Of a DNA stretch of 64,000 bases, positions 36,115-47,867 are shown one piece after another. The stretch lies in NCBI RefSeq assembly GCF_036373705.1, contig NC_089869.1, positions 9,485,176-9,549,175 on the forward strand, written 5' to 3'. The stretch comes from Amia ocellicauda. Taxonomy: Eukaryota > Chordata > Actinopteri > Amiiformes > Amiidae. How positions within the stretch are numbered: position 1 is the stretch's first letter; each line of letters starts with the position of its first letter. The position numbers and the translations under genes were made by a program. Under the pieces are notes generated by a model that was not told where the DNA came from, did no database searches, and worked only from the letters and a program-made list of their open reading frames with translations.

Positions 36115-38499
36115 TATATATAACCACATATTCCTTGATTACAGTAAAATAAAGAGGTCAGTTTTTGTGGTATGTGGTTACAGCTGTAAGAGTATTAATA
36201 CGTATAACGTGGACTTCCCTGATCATTTCATCTCAGATTCATCTTTGCATGCACTTTCAATTCCTTTGTGAAATAAGGCTGCACTCATATGAAGCAATAT
36301 CGAGACTGTCATAGGCTGTCATAGGTCTAGTATTGTGGATTCCTGTGCAACACACCTGTGATTACAGTTAGTTGGTCACTGAAGTATCCAGAAATAAGCG
36401 CACACCTCACTGACCCATAATGAGGTGAGGATTAACTAAAACTACTGGATACCTCATAATCGGAGTCCTGCTGTTTTTAAACCCATCAGTTCACCATTCA
36501 GCTCACCTCCCACTAATACCTCTACATTGATCATATAAAAAGATCTGACAAAAAAGTTGGTTTATCGTTACGCTTTAAGTGCAAAGTTAAATATAACCCT
36601 GGGACCTAAACCATAACAACATTTCCTATACAGAGGAATAATAGGAACAATGATGTACTGTGGGTGGTATCTAGGCTATGTGCTAAGTTTGATTAGAGTG
36701 GTTTTGTATTGCATCACCTGATTCTGCAATTGCCCCGTTATAAATGTTTCTTTGTTTCTCTCAGCTGTAATTAGGGGTGTTTTGAAAGCTGGACAGTTTA
36801 GCAGAGCAATATAAAATGGGAGAACTGCCAATCTGACATAACTCTAGAGAGCAGAGCATTATATGAATCTTGAGTGAGGAATTGCAGGTTTTGCTCTTCA
36901 CACAATTTGCCTAAACCTGAATATGTTCCCTGAAACTTTTACATGACAAATCCCTTTACACATCTCCATATTTGAACAACCAAAAAGGAGATCTAAAGGG
37001 ATTCTGGGAAGGCAGAAGGCATTTAGGGTGCTGAAGGTGAGTGTGGTTGAGGAGCTGACACTACCAAACGAGAATGTAACGGCCGACCATGGAGTGAAAG
37101 GCGAGCACTGAGCATGAATTGGCACTTGAATGCAGCACACTCAGAGGAGATCACAAGTGTCATCTGTTCAAAGAGGTTAAAAGTGAGTAAAGTAAGTATC
37201 ATGGCTGGCTGAGTGTCCAAAATTGTCCTGTAGCACTCTAGGCAACTGTGATGCATGCATGGGGAATTAAAAAAAAAAAACATTTCACCATATTTTAAGA
37301 TGCAAAAAGAACACCAGTGTAAAGGTTTCCCAAAATAAAATAAAAAAAATCACCCTCAGCATAAGCATAGTTCTTGCCCTTCAATTATACATAGTCTGCC
37401 TGTAAAAGTTCTCTATGCACCTCAAGCAAAATAACCTCTCAGGAGATCTGACCCGAAGCCAAAACTGTCTTATCAAATGAACACTGCTGTCTGGAGAAAA
37501 AAAAAAACAGACCCAGCAGTGCACATTCCCTAGATCTCAGAGTATGAAAGAACAATCGCACCAATATGGTACCATGATATCCATCACAACAATATCGAAT
37601 TCTGTTTCAATTACTTAGATTTTTCAAACGCCTGGTCTCATGCATTGAAGAAAGGCATGCTAACGTGCTGCAAGAAACAAAATGCATGCGTGTAAATGCA
37701 TATACTTGCATGCATTACACCCATCTTGTAACTTGACTCTCAACCCAGAGAAAATACATCTGCAAAGTCTCGGTGATAAAGCTATTATTGCCACGGCTGC
37801 ATACCACATTTGGAGCACAGGTAAACTTCAGATTGTTGTGAAAGCTTTCAGTTTCGAAGTGCAATGGTTACTTCCATCTATAGACCACGTTGGTGACGAA
37901 TGTGTAAAATGCTACATTTCCATATCAAAGAAATGAAAAATATCGTGTTTCTGGGTGTGGGAAAGAAAACCAGATCCATTGCCTGATATGCATTTGCTGT
38001 CGTGTTAATGCACCCCCTCCTTCACTGTGCTGGGGAATGCATCACGACTCCTGTGTGTGCAGAGCAGATGCCAATTGCACCACACATCACATTAATATTG
38101 CACATCATATACAACCGAACATGCTCATAGCTGCAAGCAGCCTTCTTAAGCGGATTTAAATATAATCAAACATGTAGCCATTTTCTTTGATCTTTTCCAC
38201 GGTGGCCTGTATAACAATATCTGAGTTCTGTAAAACACGCGTATGCATTCAAGAGTCGAGCCGGAAATAATGCCCTGTGATTTTGCAGCCACTATTGACC
38301 GGACTAAGGTGCTGCCAAGATGTCTCCATTTATTTTTAACTAAGCGTACAGAGCCAAATCCTCTCACCTTGACTGGTCGCGGTATCCGATACGAAAAGGG
38401 CACAGCGGATGTTTAATTATGTATCTCCAATGTCTCCCTTTAACCTGAGCTGCCGTGTCGACTATCCTCTGTAGCTGTTGCAGGACTATTAAGTAAGGT

Positions 38500-38614
38500 C
38501 GCGTTCGTGTAATGCAGATATCCGCAGTCGTGCGCGGGTCTGCGCGGCTCCACCAATGAGATCGCTCGGATTCTGCAGCCCTGCGCAAAACTGCGGAAAG
38601 CTGCGCTACAAGGC
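38500..38614. mobile_element. Short palindromic MITE-like element, copy 2 (NCOA4 intron 1)
   Basis: Diverged copy of 19231-19338. Shared words include GCGTT, TGTA.TGCAGAT.TCCGCAGT.GTGCGC on the left and CTGCGGAAAGCTGCGCTACA on the right. The extreme ends GGTCGC and GCGACC also pair. Confidence 0.6.
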
Positions 38615-38619
38615 GGCGA

Positions 38620-38770
38620 CCTATAGGCTGGGTCTACGCCACTGCTTGCGTCACTGCTTGTGTGTCATCGCCGCCACGGCCGCCTCCGCATTCCGCACGT
38701 CCGCCACCAGAGCGGAATGAGGGCCCGCTGAGGGGAGCTGCGGAGGACGGAATTGCCGAGAAAAAGGGAA
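38620..38770. promoter_or_regulatory. CpG-rich block, possible alternative NCOA4 promoter
   Basis: A GC-rich segment with many CpG (GCCGCCACGGCCGCC) lies inside otherwise AT-rich intron 1. Downstream on the minus strand, at about 38368, the sequence CAAG|GTGAGAGG looks like a splice donor. A first exon between them is therefore possible. Vertebrate NCOA4 genes do use several first exons, but nothing here proves transcription. Confidence 0.35.
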
Positions 38771-39099
38771 GGACCATAAAGACACGAAAGGAGGAAAAAA
38801 GCATTCGGTTTCTTTTTCGTATCTCACCCCACACAAAACTCCCCTCCTCCACTAGCAATCTACTGAAAAACACTGCAGATTACATTTTGCAAACAAAGTT
38901 GACAGGAAAATCCACCCAAAACGGTTTACACTTCAATACATTCGTGTCTGGTTACTGTGGCCTTGCTTTAACTGTGATCAAGATATCTTGTCGCACACAC
39001 AAGGACAAGCATGAATAACCTGCAAATGGGAAAAAGGTCAACTAAAAGATATGGAATCACAGTACAGTGTCTGGGAGAAGCATTCTACATACATAGACT

Positions 39100-39150
39100 T
39101 ATGTTGCAAGTCGTCCTGGATAAGGGCATCTGCCAACAAATAAAAAATAA
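39100..39150. repeat. SINE/L2-like repeat tail
   Basis: The phrase 'AAGTCGTCCTGGATAAGGGC' followed by 'ATCTGCCAACAAATAAA' and an (AAT)n end is the 3' tail of the common fish repeat. It is the reverse complement of part of 58078-58140. Confidence 0.6.
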
Positions 39151-41188
39151 TAATACACTATGTTTTGCACAGTAGTCATTAAAATGGACTACATATGACT
39201 TCTGCTATATGGGCTAGCTTCACAGACCCAGATTAGCACTATTATTGAACTATACAAAGGTATTTTAGGCAGACTAATCCAAAAACCATCTTAGACACTG
39301 AAACTAACAGTTTGAACGGATTAAAAGTATGTGGTCTGACTTTTCCATTAATAAACTTAATATTCCAACAACAGCAGGACAGTTTGATACATATTTAAGC
39401 ATTTTCTCTATTTCCTGTCTGTGTCCAGTGTGGGTGGGTGGTAACTTCTTCCCTTAGAAAAAATAATAATATTAATTGTAATTGTTTTAATATCAATCTT
39501 GTACCTTCTCACTTCACAGGAATGCATTTCCTTCTTGGCGAGCTGAACTGAAACTAGTAGTTGCCGGTACTGACATGTACACTTCAATGCTATAGTAAAG
39601 GGTGAAAGTGTGCAGGAAACCAAAAGGAAAGACCTTCCATATAAATATTTATATATTTTTTTTTAACAAACCAGTTCATCTTGTTATAAAATAGTGTGTA
39701 TTAAGACATCATGGGCCACTATCTCACTCACATTAATATAACAATTGTATATGAACTGTATAATTATCTATGCACTTGTACTTTTGAACCTGTAATTGTA
39801 TTATGATGTTTTGATCTGTAATTTTATACTGTATTACTGCACTTTTGTATTACTCTGATATACTCAGCTTACGCTTCTGCATGGTGGTGCACACAGCTAG
39901 TGGGTTTTTTAGGTTTCTGACCATGGGCAACAGCATCAAAATTGGCAATGGCTGTTAAAGAGATCTGATGAAGCCCCCAGTTGCCAGGGTGAGGTTTTAA
40001 ACATGCAGACATGCAAACATGCAACTTTTCTTTCGTACAGTCAACACTTGGCTGGGCGACACAACCCAGCGTTATCATCAAAACCAGGGAGGAAGTGCAG
40101 CACTGTTCTGCTGACTGCAGGGCAGGGGGAAGGGGCCAGGATTAGCATTTGAACGGGTCCACTTTCAATAACCTGCCACACAGAAAAGGGGGTAAACAAA
40201 AAGGATTCTGTGTTTTCAATGCTGCTTCATAAAAACAACAATCGAAACATGAAAAGACAGATATCCCTATTTAATTAAACCCTCAATAGTTTTGCAAGCA
40301 TAATGCAGGGCAGGAGTTTATTACTATAAGTGGTGTCCATACCGATACAGCTAAAACAAAAAAGCTGGATCATATACTTAAAAAAGTAGAGATGTTCATA
40401 TAATGAATGCATTACAATAATTACAATTGTATTATCACTATAAGGACAAGTGTATTCAATAACTAACAAGAGCTTTAAACAAAGTGCTGTGGTTTAGCAG
40501 GAAATATTGAATACTACATAAATCCATACATTTTACAGTGGAGCAAAAACCATTGCAGCAAACATGGTGAAATGTTACAGCAGGTAGTCGACCCAAAACA
40601 TAAATAAGTATATTAGCAATGCAATGTCCCAGTACACCATTGGATGCTAGGTTTTTATCCGAGACCTACATTTCGAAAGAGCTGTCGCCCCCATCCGGCC
40701 TCAGTGCAGGCGGCCCACATGGCGCAGCGAGACGGAAACTACCTGTACCGGTTATACAAGTCTGCTCAATGACGGATCACACTCCCAAGCCCTACACCAC
40801 ACTGGCCCACAATACCAGGGACACAAATTCAATATGAAATCCTACCAAATGACATGCAACAGACGACAGGCCTGGGGGTGCGTGTGGCTGTCTGAGCACA
40901 GCCGGGGTTTAGTCCTGCGTACTTTCTACCATGACGTCACAGCCCCACTCCAGCCAGGCTGAAGGCATCTAATCAGGGGCATGTCCTCAAAGACTACCAA
41001 GTGAAGAGGGCTAATGTTAAATGAAAGACACGCTTTCCAATACCTCCATTATACCTCGTCAACCCCCTTTCATTTCCTGAAATGCTCGTAATGAACATTT
41101 ATATTGTTTAATTGCAGAGGCGTTAGGTAAAATGAAGGTCCAACAATTACGTCCAAAACAACCGGAGAAATGATTAGTACCGACTTAC

Positions 41189-41389
41189 CTGGCTGGTATG
41201 CGGCGGTTCCTGTCGGGAATCAGGGGACGACGCGGTTGTCACTGGTTTATCTTCCTCAATTCGCCCCCAAAATCCGCCCGTCCGCCCTTAACCGTGTGCT
41301 CTGGGTGCGAGTGTCAAACGGCTCTTATTCAGACACTGTCCCTGCCTGCGCACCGGCTCCACTCCCGCACCGGGCCTGGCCACGCCGCC
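41189..41389 (-). other. NCOA4: NCOA4 5' untranslated exon 1 (start approximate)
   Basis: Read on the minus strand, GC-rich sequence ends at a near-perfect donor, CCAG|GTAAGTCG (41189/41188). It lies immediately downstream of the TCTCGCGAGA promoter motif. The 5' boundary is inferred, not seen. Joining to 35134 gives a standard untranslated first exon. Confidence 0.6.
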
Positions 41390-41399
41390 TCTCGCGAGA
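41390..41399 (-). promoter_or_regulatory. NCOA4: TCTCGCGAGA promoter element of NCOA4
   Basis: A perfect 10-bp palindrome, TCTCGCGAGA, sits in CpG-rich, TATA-less sequence about 200 bp from the first-exon donor. This motif is an established core element of many vertebrate housekeeping promoters (ZBTB33/Kaiso has been linked to it). Confidence 0.75.
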
Positions 41400-41501
41400 T
41401 CTCTTGCCCTAGTCCCGGAGTGGCGGTGCGTTTTGGAAAGGCTTGATCTAAAATGTGAAGCTAGCATGTACGTTTTTCTCTCATTTCCGAAAGAGGGTAG
41501 G

Positions 41502-41515
41502 CTTCCCTCTAGTGG
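41502..41515 (-). promoter_or_regulatory. CTCF-like motif next to the NCOA4 promoter
   Basis: On the minus strand the word CCACTAGAGGGAAG fits the CTCF core consensus at 13 of 14 positions. It lies about 100 bp upstream of the promoter motif and points towards NCOA4. Binding is not shown. Confidence 0.4.
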
Positions 41516-41535
41516 AATATGAGAGAAAAATATTT

Positions 41536-41671
41536 ACCAATTTATGGGGTGCAAACAGGCCATAATACATCGGTTTGTGTGTGTGCTATATTGGCATGCA
41601 GAGTTGTGAACCAATATAGTATGCACGCAATCCAATGTGTTATGGCCTGTTTGGCCCCCCATACCAATTGT
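41536..41671. mobile_element. Hairpin MITE-like inverted repeat, about 136 bp
   Basis: The whole segment folds back on itself. The left arm includes GCAAACAGGCCATAATACAT and TGTGCTATATTGG. The right arm includes the complements CCAATATAGTATGCA and TGTTATGGCCTGTTTGG. The arms are about 58 bases around a loop of about 16. No protein is encoded and the family is unknown. Confidence 0.65.
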
Positions 41672-44600
41672 TATTTTCCCAAATAAATACGTTACATTTC
41701 ATACATTGAATGCATAACCTTTGACGATTAAAAAAGTAAAAACCCAACCGTCTCGTTGCATGCCATTTTGTATTCACCCTAATAAATACTCAGCAGACCT
41801 TATTTAGTAGACCCCCCAATTATGCACAATTTTTGAAAAGGTTCTCTTTAACCACTTGCACTCCAGATGCAAAAAATGTAAACCCTTCCAAGGTACCAGC
41901 TTTTGGAAATAATGATAATGCATGACATTGCTTTAAAATGTAAATATATAATGAATGAAATACAAAGAATGAACCAAAATGTGTTATTAACCATTTACAC
42001 TGCTGTGTACTACATACCCATGATCAGTAGAGATTAACACCTTTTTTTGTTTGAATAAAGAAAACAGTGCAAATGTAATATAAACCAAAACGTTTATTGT
42101 CTACATTATACTTTATAACACAAACTTAAAAAATAAAAAAATAAAACGTGAATAAAAATAAATTCTCTAAAGTGCAACACACTTTAACACATTTGAAACA
42201 CAAATAAAAATACATAATACACTGGAACACATGAAAATAATACACAAACACTAAAATAACAAATGAACACTAATTATTATCTAAAACTAAATCACTCTCA
42301 TGACTGGGGACTGAGGTTGGGGGGCAGGGAGGATGCGGTGGCCCACGCTGACAGGGTGAACAGTGCCCGCTGTGTGACGACCCTGGGGGGTGGGGGTGAA
42401 TGGCAGTCTGCGGGCGACTGTTGTGGGGGAAGGAGTGAGTTGACTGCTATGGTGGGGGTGATCAGCCTGCTGCCTGCGGTGTCTCTGTTCCTCTGAAATG
42501 TTACAGATGGAAATGATTATTACAAACGTATTCATTAAGAAAGAAAATAAAAAGTTTGCCGTCTTCAGTTTCATCAACCTGTGATTTTTAAACCATTTTT
42601 GCTTCATTATTTGAGGCATTAGATCTGCAGTTGGAAAATAATGACTTTTTAGCAAAAGTCCATATGGGAAGAATACATTACTATTACACATTAGTTTTTA
42701 AACATGTTAAACTGCATTTTTATAAATTAATATTTAATTATTAATTCATTAATTCATTAATTAGCTTAATTGAAGACAATTAGTTAATACCCCTCCTTCC
42801 AATATGAAATGAAAACCTATTCAAATGAGTTATCAACATACTATTACAGCTTTCCAAAGAGAATGGGAGCAGATCCAATTCTGTCAGCATTTGCTAACAT
42901 TTGCAGAAAAAACGCTGATGTAAAATATTCTGGCTCTCCTTTTGACCTAGAGAGAAAATTTTAAAAATGTACTCTTTGGCCAGTAAGTGGCAGCAACACC
43001 TGCAGCATGAACTGTGCAGCTCCACTCTATTGTAAATGGGCTGTTCTGGACAGCGCTGACGGTTCAAATACGCCAGGCAGTAACTGTGCCAAGCTCTTGC
43101 TCCCCCTCTGTCTTGTCTGTCCGTCCCCAGGAACCCCTGCAGGTTGACAACCACCATTCGAGGAAATGCAGCACAGAGCTGACACAGAGCCGTGAGGAAC
43201 CGCCTCATCCCCGAGTCACAGCACTCAGATTGCGGTGTATGAGTCTCACCCTTTGCTCCTGTAAAAACATCACTGACAGGCTTGAGCAAATAACATACCC
43301 AATTCAGGACAATAACGGGGGGTTTTCCCTCCACTTCTGTTAAAGTTACTCTCCAATTTGTACACAAGAGGCTCCAATTGAGACACACACTATTGAGGAA
43401 AGTGTATTGGTATTGGTGTCTATTGATTTGTGCCTGTGATCAAACACATGGATCTATCTATCAAACTGTGTTTACAGGCGGTGTCATAGAGTGTGTTATT
43501 CAGTAGCAGTTCTGGCGCGGTGTGGAGGTGTCGGTCTTACCAGAGGAGGCGGTGTGGCCATCATGGCAGGGTACAATGACCAGGTAGTGGGGCAGTACAT
43601 TGCTCTAAGAAACAGAAAGCTGCAATCAGAGAGGGGGGGGTCCCTGCACCCTGGTCTCTATCTCTCTGTGAGACCATCTGGTCTCAGACACTGGGATTTT
43701 CCCACACACACCATAAAGCTGTCCCCTCTCACAGACCCCCAGCCACTTCTCTCTCTCTCTCTCTGCTCACCTGCTGCTCTCCTCCACTATCTGCCCTGTC
43801 TGTCTGTCCGGCTCCACCGGGGCAGACTGAGGGGTCAAACACACATTTCCTTTTTCCGATGGCTTTTTGTCTGAGCCTGGGGTTCAGACTCCCATTATTC
43901 AGAACAATCAATAATAGAAAGTGTATACTAGGTTTTTATAGAAACGAGCAGGGAAACCACGCCGTGCCATCCTGACAATTCTGTGCAACTGCAACTGATG
44001 GAAGCGACAGTGTGCTCAGTGAGTTGTTTTTACCTTGCTATAAAAGCACTTTAAAAAGAAGGCACAGGTATATACACACTACTTGCTGACTATTTATGTT
44101 TAATAAGCACGTTGAGGGGGGCAAAAACCTCCTGCTTTTGCTTTTATTAACCCTCTAGTTACTGTGACCATTTCTGCAAACCTACAGAGTGAGAAACCTC
44201 CCTGTGCTCACATCATCTGACATAATAGTTGAAACACTTTTTATATTAAAAATGTAACTACATCACAAAATATAGTATACAAATACTAATTTTAATGTAG
44301 GCCTATTTGTATAGTTACAATTATTAATATATACGGATTATTTTACAGCGGTTGTACCGACTACATAACAGGAAATGTACTTATTTAATTGCAGATTCTG
44401 AAGATGTTGGCCCCATCCAAACTAAAAAAAGAAAAACTTGGTTCAAAGAGAGGAACTTTACATTGAAGTGTTGGAACTCCAGAAGGGAAATATTTTGTTA
44501 TAAAGGGGAAAACTTCTAGAACTTTAGATCTAGGAATAAAAATGTAAAAGTTAAAAATGAATTTCTTTAAATTTGTATAGTAATAGTTCACCTAAATGTA

Positions 44601-44908
44601 AGTTTTTATTAATTAAATTAAACATTTCAGTGTCTAATTAGTTGCAACTATTATTAGTCAAACTTCCATTACTTTGTATGTAATTAAGTATTGTAACATT
44701 TTTTTTAGAGCTTTTGCATTCTCCTGTTATTTCTGAATTATTTATACGAGAAGGATTTTGCCTGTCCTTTAATATCCTCTCTCGATGAAATTACCTGCTG
44801 CCATGTTGGTTTCATGTCAGTTTCTACAGCAACACATACTTTTTCCCCATTTAAGCCTGGTGTAGGGTACGCTTAACAAATTACTTAAATTTAAGGCCAA
44901 ACTGATAC

Positions 44909-44937
<29 letters not shown>
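41672..44937. other. Intergenic, no supported gene
   Basis: Long AT-rich stretches. An exon-like piece on the minus strand at 42287-42492 (acceptor TTTCAG, then a His/Pro-rich open frame to a stop) cannot be tied to any gene. Open frames at 42894-43388 and 43491-43874 are GC-patch artefacts as far as I can see. An (AT)n(AC)n microsatellite leads into the Tc1 element at 44938. Confidence 0.5.
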
Positions 44938-44940
<3 letters not shown>

Positions 44941-45843
44941 CGATCAGCCATAACATTATGGCCAACTGCCTAATATTGTGTAGGTCCCCCTTTTGCCGCC
45001 AAAACAGCCCTGACCCGTCGTGGCATGGACTCCACTAGACCTCTGAAGGTGTGCTGTGGTATCTGGCACCAAGACGTTAGCAGCAGATCCTTTAAGTCCT
45101 GTAAGTTGCGAGGTGGGGCCTCCATGGATTGACTTGTTTGTCCAGCACATCCCACAGATGCTCGATTGGATTGAGATCTGGGAAATTTGGAGGCCAAGTC
45201 AACACCTTGAACTCGTGATTCATCAGACCAGGCCACCTTCTTCCATTGCTCCGTGGTCCAGTTCTGATGCTCACGTGCCCATTGTAGGCGCTTTCGGCAG
45301 TGGACAGGGGTCAGCATGGGCACCCTGACTGGTCTGCGGCTACGCAGCCCCATACGCAACAAACTGCGATGCACTGTGTGTTCTGACACCTTTCTATCAG
45401 AACCAGCATTAACTTTTTCAGCAATTTGAGCTACAGTAGCTCGTCTGTTGGATCGGACCACACGGGCCAGCCTTCGCTCCCCACGTGCATCAATGAGTCT
45501 TGGCCGCCCATGACCCTGTCTGTCACCGGATCACCGCTTTTCCTTCCTTGGACCACTTTTGATAGGTACTGACCACTGCAGACCGGGAACACCCCACAAG
45601 AGCTGCAGTTTTGGAGATGCTCTGACCCAGTCGAGTCGTCTAGCCATCACAATTTGGCCCTTGTCAAAGTCGCTCAGATCCTTACACTTGCCCATTTTTC
45701 CTGCTTCAAACACATCAACTTTGAGGACAAAATGTTCACTTGCTGCCTAATATATCCCACCCACTGACAGGTGCCATGATAACGAGATTATCAGTGTTAT
45801 TCACTTCACCTGTCAGTGGTCATAATGTTATGGCTGATCTGTG
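44938..45843 (-). mobile_element. Tc1/mariner transposon, internally deleted and frame-broken
   Basis: The ends are inverted repeats containing GATCAGCCATAACATTATG at both sides; the left end merges into an (AC)n run. The minus-strand transposase begins with ATG at 45695 ([10 protein letters not shown]). It keeps an HTH region (ATVAQIAEKVNAGSD) and the first catalytic block (WSDESR), then jumps directly to the last block (PNFPDLNPIEHLWD) in another frame. The segment with the second catalytic Asp is deleted and at least two frameshifts are present, so the copy cannot make transposase. Confidence 0.9.
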
Positions 45844-46067
45844 TATTCTACAGTGCACAGAAATCTGTAATTCTAGCAGAATAAATCATTTATGCTGTGT
45901 TCTAGTGTTCTAGGTTCAGGTAATTCAGGTGCATGCATGATTCATGGATACAGACCCAGGCTTCTTGAACGTGCCCCCCCATATCAAATAATAACAATAA
46001 TAATTAATATAGTTTATAAATGTAAACACATAATTAGATCAAATGGAAAAATGTTTTTACTTGCCAG
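45844..46067. other. Flank between Tc1 remnant and orphan exon
   Basis: AT-rich, with no further NHLRC2 exon visible upstream of the acceptor at 46067. Confidence 0.5.
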
Positions 46068-46299
46068 CGAGTCAAAGAAAGGGACCTGCATCCGTTTTGC
46101 TGGAAGTGGAAATGAAGAGAACAGGAACAATGCCTACCCTCACAAAGCCAGGTTTGCACAGCCTTCAGGCCTGGCCCCCGCGCCCGAGGAGCCCTGGAAC
46201 TGCGTGTTCATCGCTGACAGCGAGAGCAGCACCGTGCGCTCCGTCTCTCTGAAGGATGGGGCCGTGAAGCACCTGGTCGGAGGAGAGAGAGGCCCCCTG
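46068..46299 (+). pseudogene. NHLRC2: Orphan single exon of NHL-repeat-containing protein 2
   Basis: A 232-base segment has an acceptor (TTTACTTGCCAG), a donor (CTG|GTAAAG) and one uninterrupted frame. It reads [18 protein letters not shown], then FAQPSGLAP, then [20 protein letters not shown] and [11 protein letters not shown], which I recognise as the NHL beta-propeller part of NHLRC2 (thioredoxin-like domain followed by six NHL repeats). No other NHLRC2 exon is recognisable in the window on either side, in a mobile-element-rich setting. It is most simply a displaced or duplicated exon. It could still be spliced, since frame and splice sites are intact; a gene with very long introns running past the window is a less likely alternative. 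Confidence 0.8.
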
Positions 46300-46669
46300 G
46301 TAAAGTTCTGACCCCTAGATCTGCTCACCTGCACCTTATTCTCAATCTTTTTTTTCTGAAATGGTCAAAGTTGTTATTAAGTTATTTATTCTTGTTTTAG
46401 GTCAAACAAGTATAATTGCATTTTTTATTCAGTTGCCACGTTGCCATGAAGCATGTTTAGGGGGTAAAGACTAACATTGTCATGATGTTCTTTTTGAGGT
46501 CATTTTGTGTGTTAATTGAACCTTAATTGAAGTAACAATCTGCTTAGATTTTACTTTTTAAATTGTGTAAGAAAATAGTTGTTTCTTCAATACGTTTTTT
46601 AATATAATTCTATACGTAACTTAAAACCCCTACTGTTTAAAATGATTCAAAGTCTCTGATTTAGGAAAT
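46300..46669. other. AT-rich flank, no feature
   Basis: Nothing beyond the intron-like sequence after the orphan exon. Confidence 0.5.
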
Positions 46670-46770
46670 GATTAGTTCAATTAAGGGTTCAATTAAGTAA
46701 TTGAGAGCTCGGCTGGAACAAAAACCAGCAGGGTAGGGGGTCCCCCAGGACCGGTTTGGGAACCACTGTG
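46670..46770. mobile_element. Half of a hAT-like palindromic MITE
   Basis: The sequence 'TTCAATTAAG...GGCTGGAACAAAAACCAGCAGG...CCCCAGGACCGGTTTGGGAACCACTG' is the right half of a MITE family common in fish. A fuller copy with both halves is at 57362-57540. Confidence 0.65.
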
Positions 46771-46935
46771 CTAGAGTATCATCAGTGACTTGAACTATAA
46801 AATGGGAGAGTGAAGGATTTTCTTTCACGGCCTGCAGCTGGCAGAGGTACAGTGGCTCAAATGTGTCATGAGGCTCAATGAAATGCCGTTTGTAAATAGA
46901 TAGACGTGCAGATGGGGTGTGTAGGGCGCTATGTT
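46771..46935. repeat. Dispersed duplicate unit, copy A
   Basis: About 165 bp, starting CTAGAGTATCATCAGTGACT and ending GCGCTATG. It matches copy B at 57672-57865 in the same orientation with few substitutions. Copy A lacks about 30 internal bases that contain a possible splice donor in copy B. Confidence 0.85.
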
Positions 46936-47710
46936 TCAGGTACAGGACAGTTGGTGGGCCTCTGATGAATGCTCAAACAGCTGCTGATTTCACAGACTGT
47001 GATCTACATTTAAGTCACAGGCATACACTTGAACAGGGGGAAAGTATAGATTTTAATTGCTGCACAGTATTCAAAAGGGTTAATCTACACGTTAACATTA
47101 TACTAGAATAATCTGACATTCATTCACATCTGTTACATACAAATCAAAATGGGTTGAGCTTTGAATGTTAAAATATAGATAACAATTTTTTTTATTTTAA
47201 AATCCCATTGGCCACATGTGTTTGGACCCAGGGCCGGCCCTGACCAATTTGGGGCCCCTTGCATCGCAGCCAATTACACCACCGATCATCGTGTTCATAC
47301 ACTCACACAGAAACTGCACAGCTTTATGTCTTTGAGATTTTCTTTATTTTAGAAAAAAAAAACACAAAATAAAAACAGTATTAAAGAAACAAGTGACATA
47401 AAACGAATTATAAATACAATATAAATAAGAGTATTGCACGAAAAAAACTATATTAAACTATATTACAGAAAACTTGTTGTTGTGGGGGCTTTCGCTTCTT
47501 GGTAATATTTCAAATTAATAGTATTAAAATACTATTAGAAAAAAAAGAGTAAAAGTACACGTAAAAAAATAAAAAATCTTCACTCATGTGGGCGCCCATG
47601 GATGGACAGCGCCCCTAGCATTTGCCTATTCCGCCTGTTTGGACATCTATCTGCTCATGTTTTCAAATGCTAAAGAATGAGAGACATTTTGTGTTAGCAA
47701 GTCTCCCAAC
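46936..47710. other. Repeat-derived AT-rich DNA, no gene
   Basis: Contains a 'GGGCCGGCCCTGACCAATTT' repeat-like phrase near 47231 and A-rich stretches. Nothing coding was recognised. Confidence 0.45.
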
Positions 47711-47867
47711 CAGGGACGCTGCTAGACTTCAGGGTTTAGGGGGCGAAACGATGCCCAGGAGCTGCTGACGGTGTTTTCTCCGGTAAGACGGGGGGGGGGG
47801 GGGGGGATAACGGTCCTTAGCCTTAGGGGGTTATAGCCCCCCTAAAATAGGTCTAGCGACGTCCCTG
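47711..47867. mobile_element. hAT MITE, 157 bp, with 8-bp target duplication
   Basis: The ends are CAGGGACGCTGCTAGAC at the left and, read inwards from the right, CAGGGACGTCGCTAGAC (15 of 17). The flanks are CTCCCAAC (47703-47710) and CTCCCAAA (47868-47875), a 7-of-8 match to an 8-bp duplication as hAT transposases make. The interior carries a G18 run at about 47790. Confidence 0.85.

Larger units (their letters stand above)
35135..41188 (-). other. NCOA4: NCOA4 intron 1
   Basis: This 6-kb intron separates the 5' UTR exon from the exon with the start codon (acceptor CCCTTAG at 35135, six bases of 5' UTR, then ATG). It contains a Tc1-type MITE (35891-36114), the second copy of a palindromic MITE (38500-38614), a CpG-rich block (38620-38770) and an SINE/L2-like tail (39100-39150). 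Open frames here have no domain. Confidence 0.65.

Noticed and set aside
42287-42492. Minus-strand His/Pro-rich frame after a TTTCAG acceptor
   Set aside because: Low-complexity composition, no upstream exon, no family match; may belong to a mobile element.
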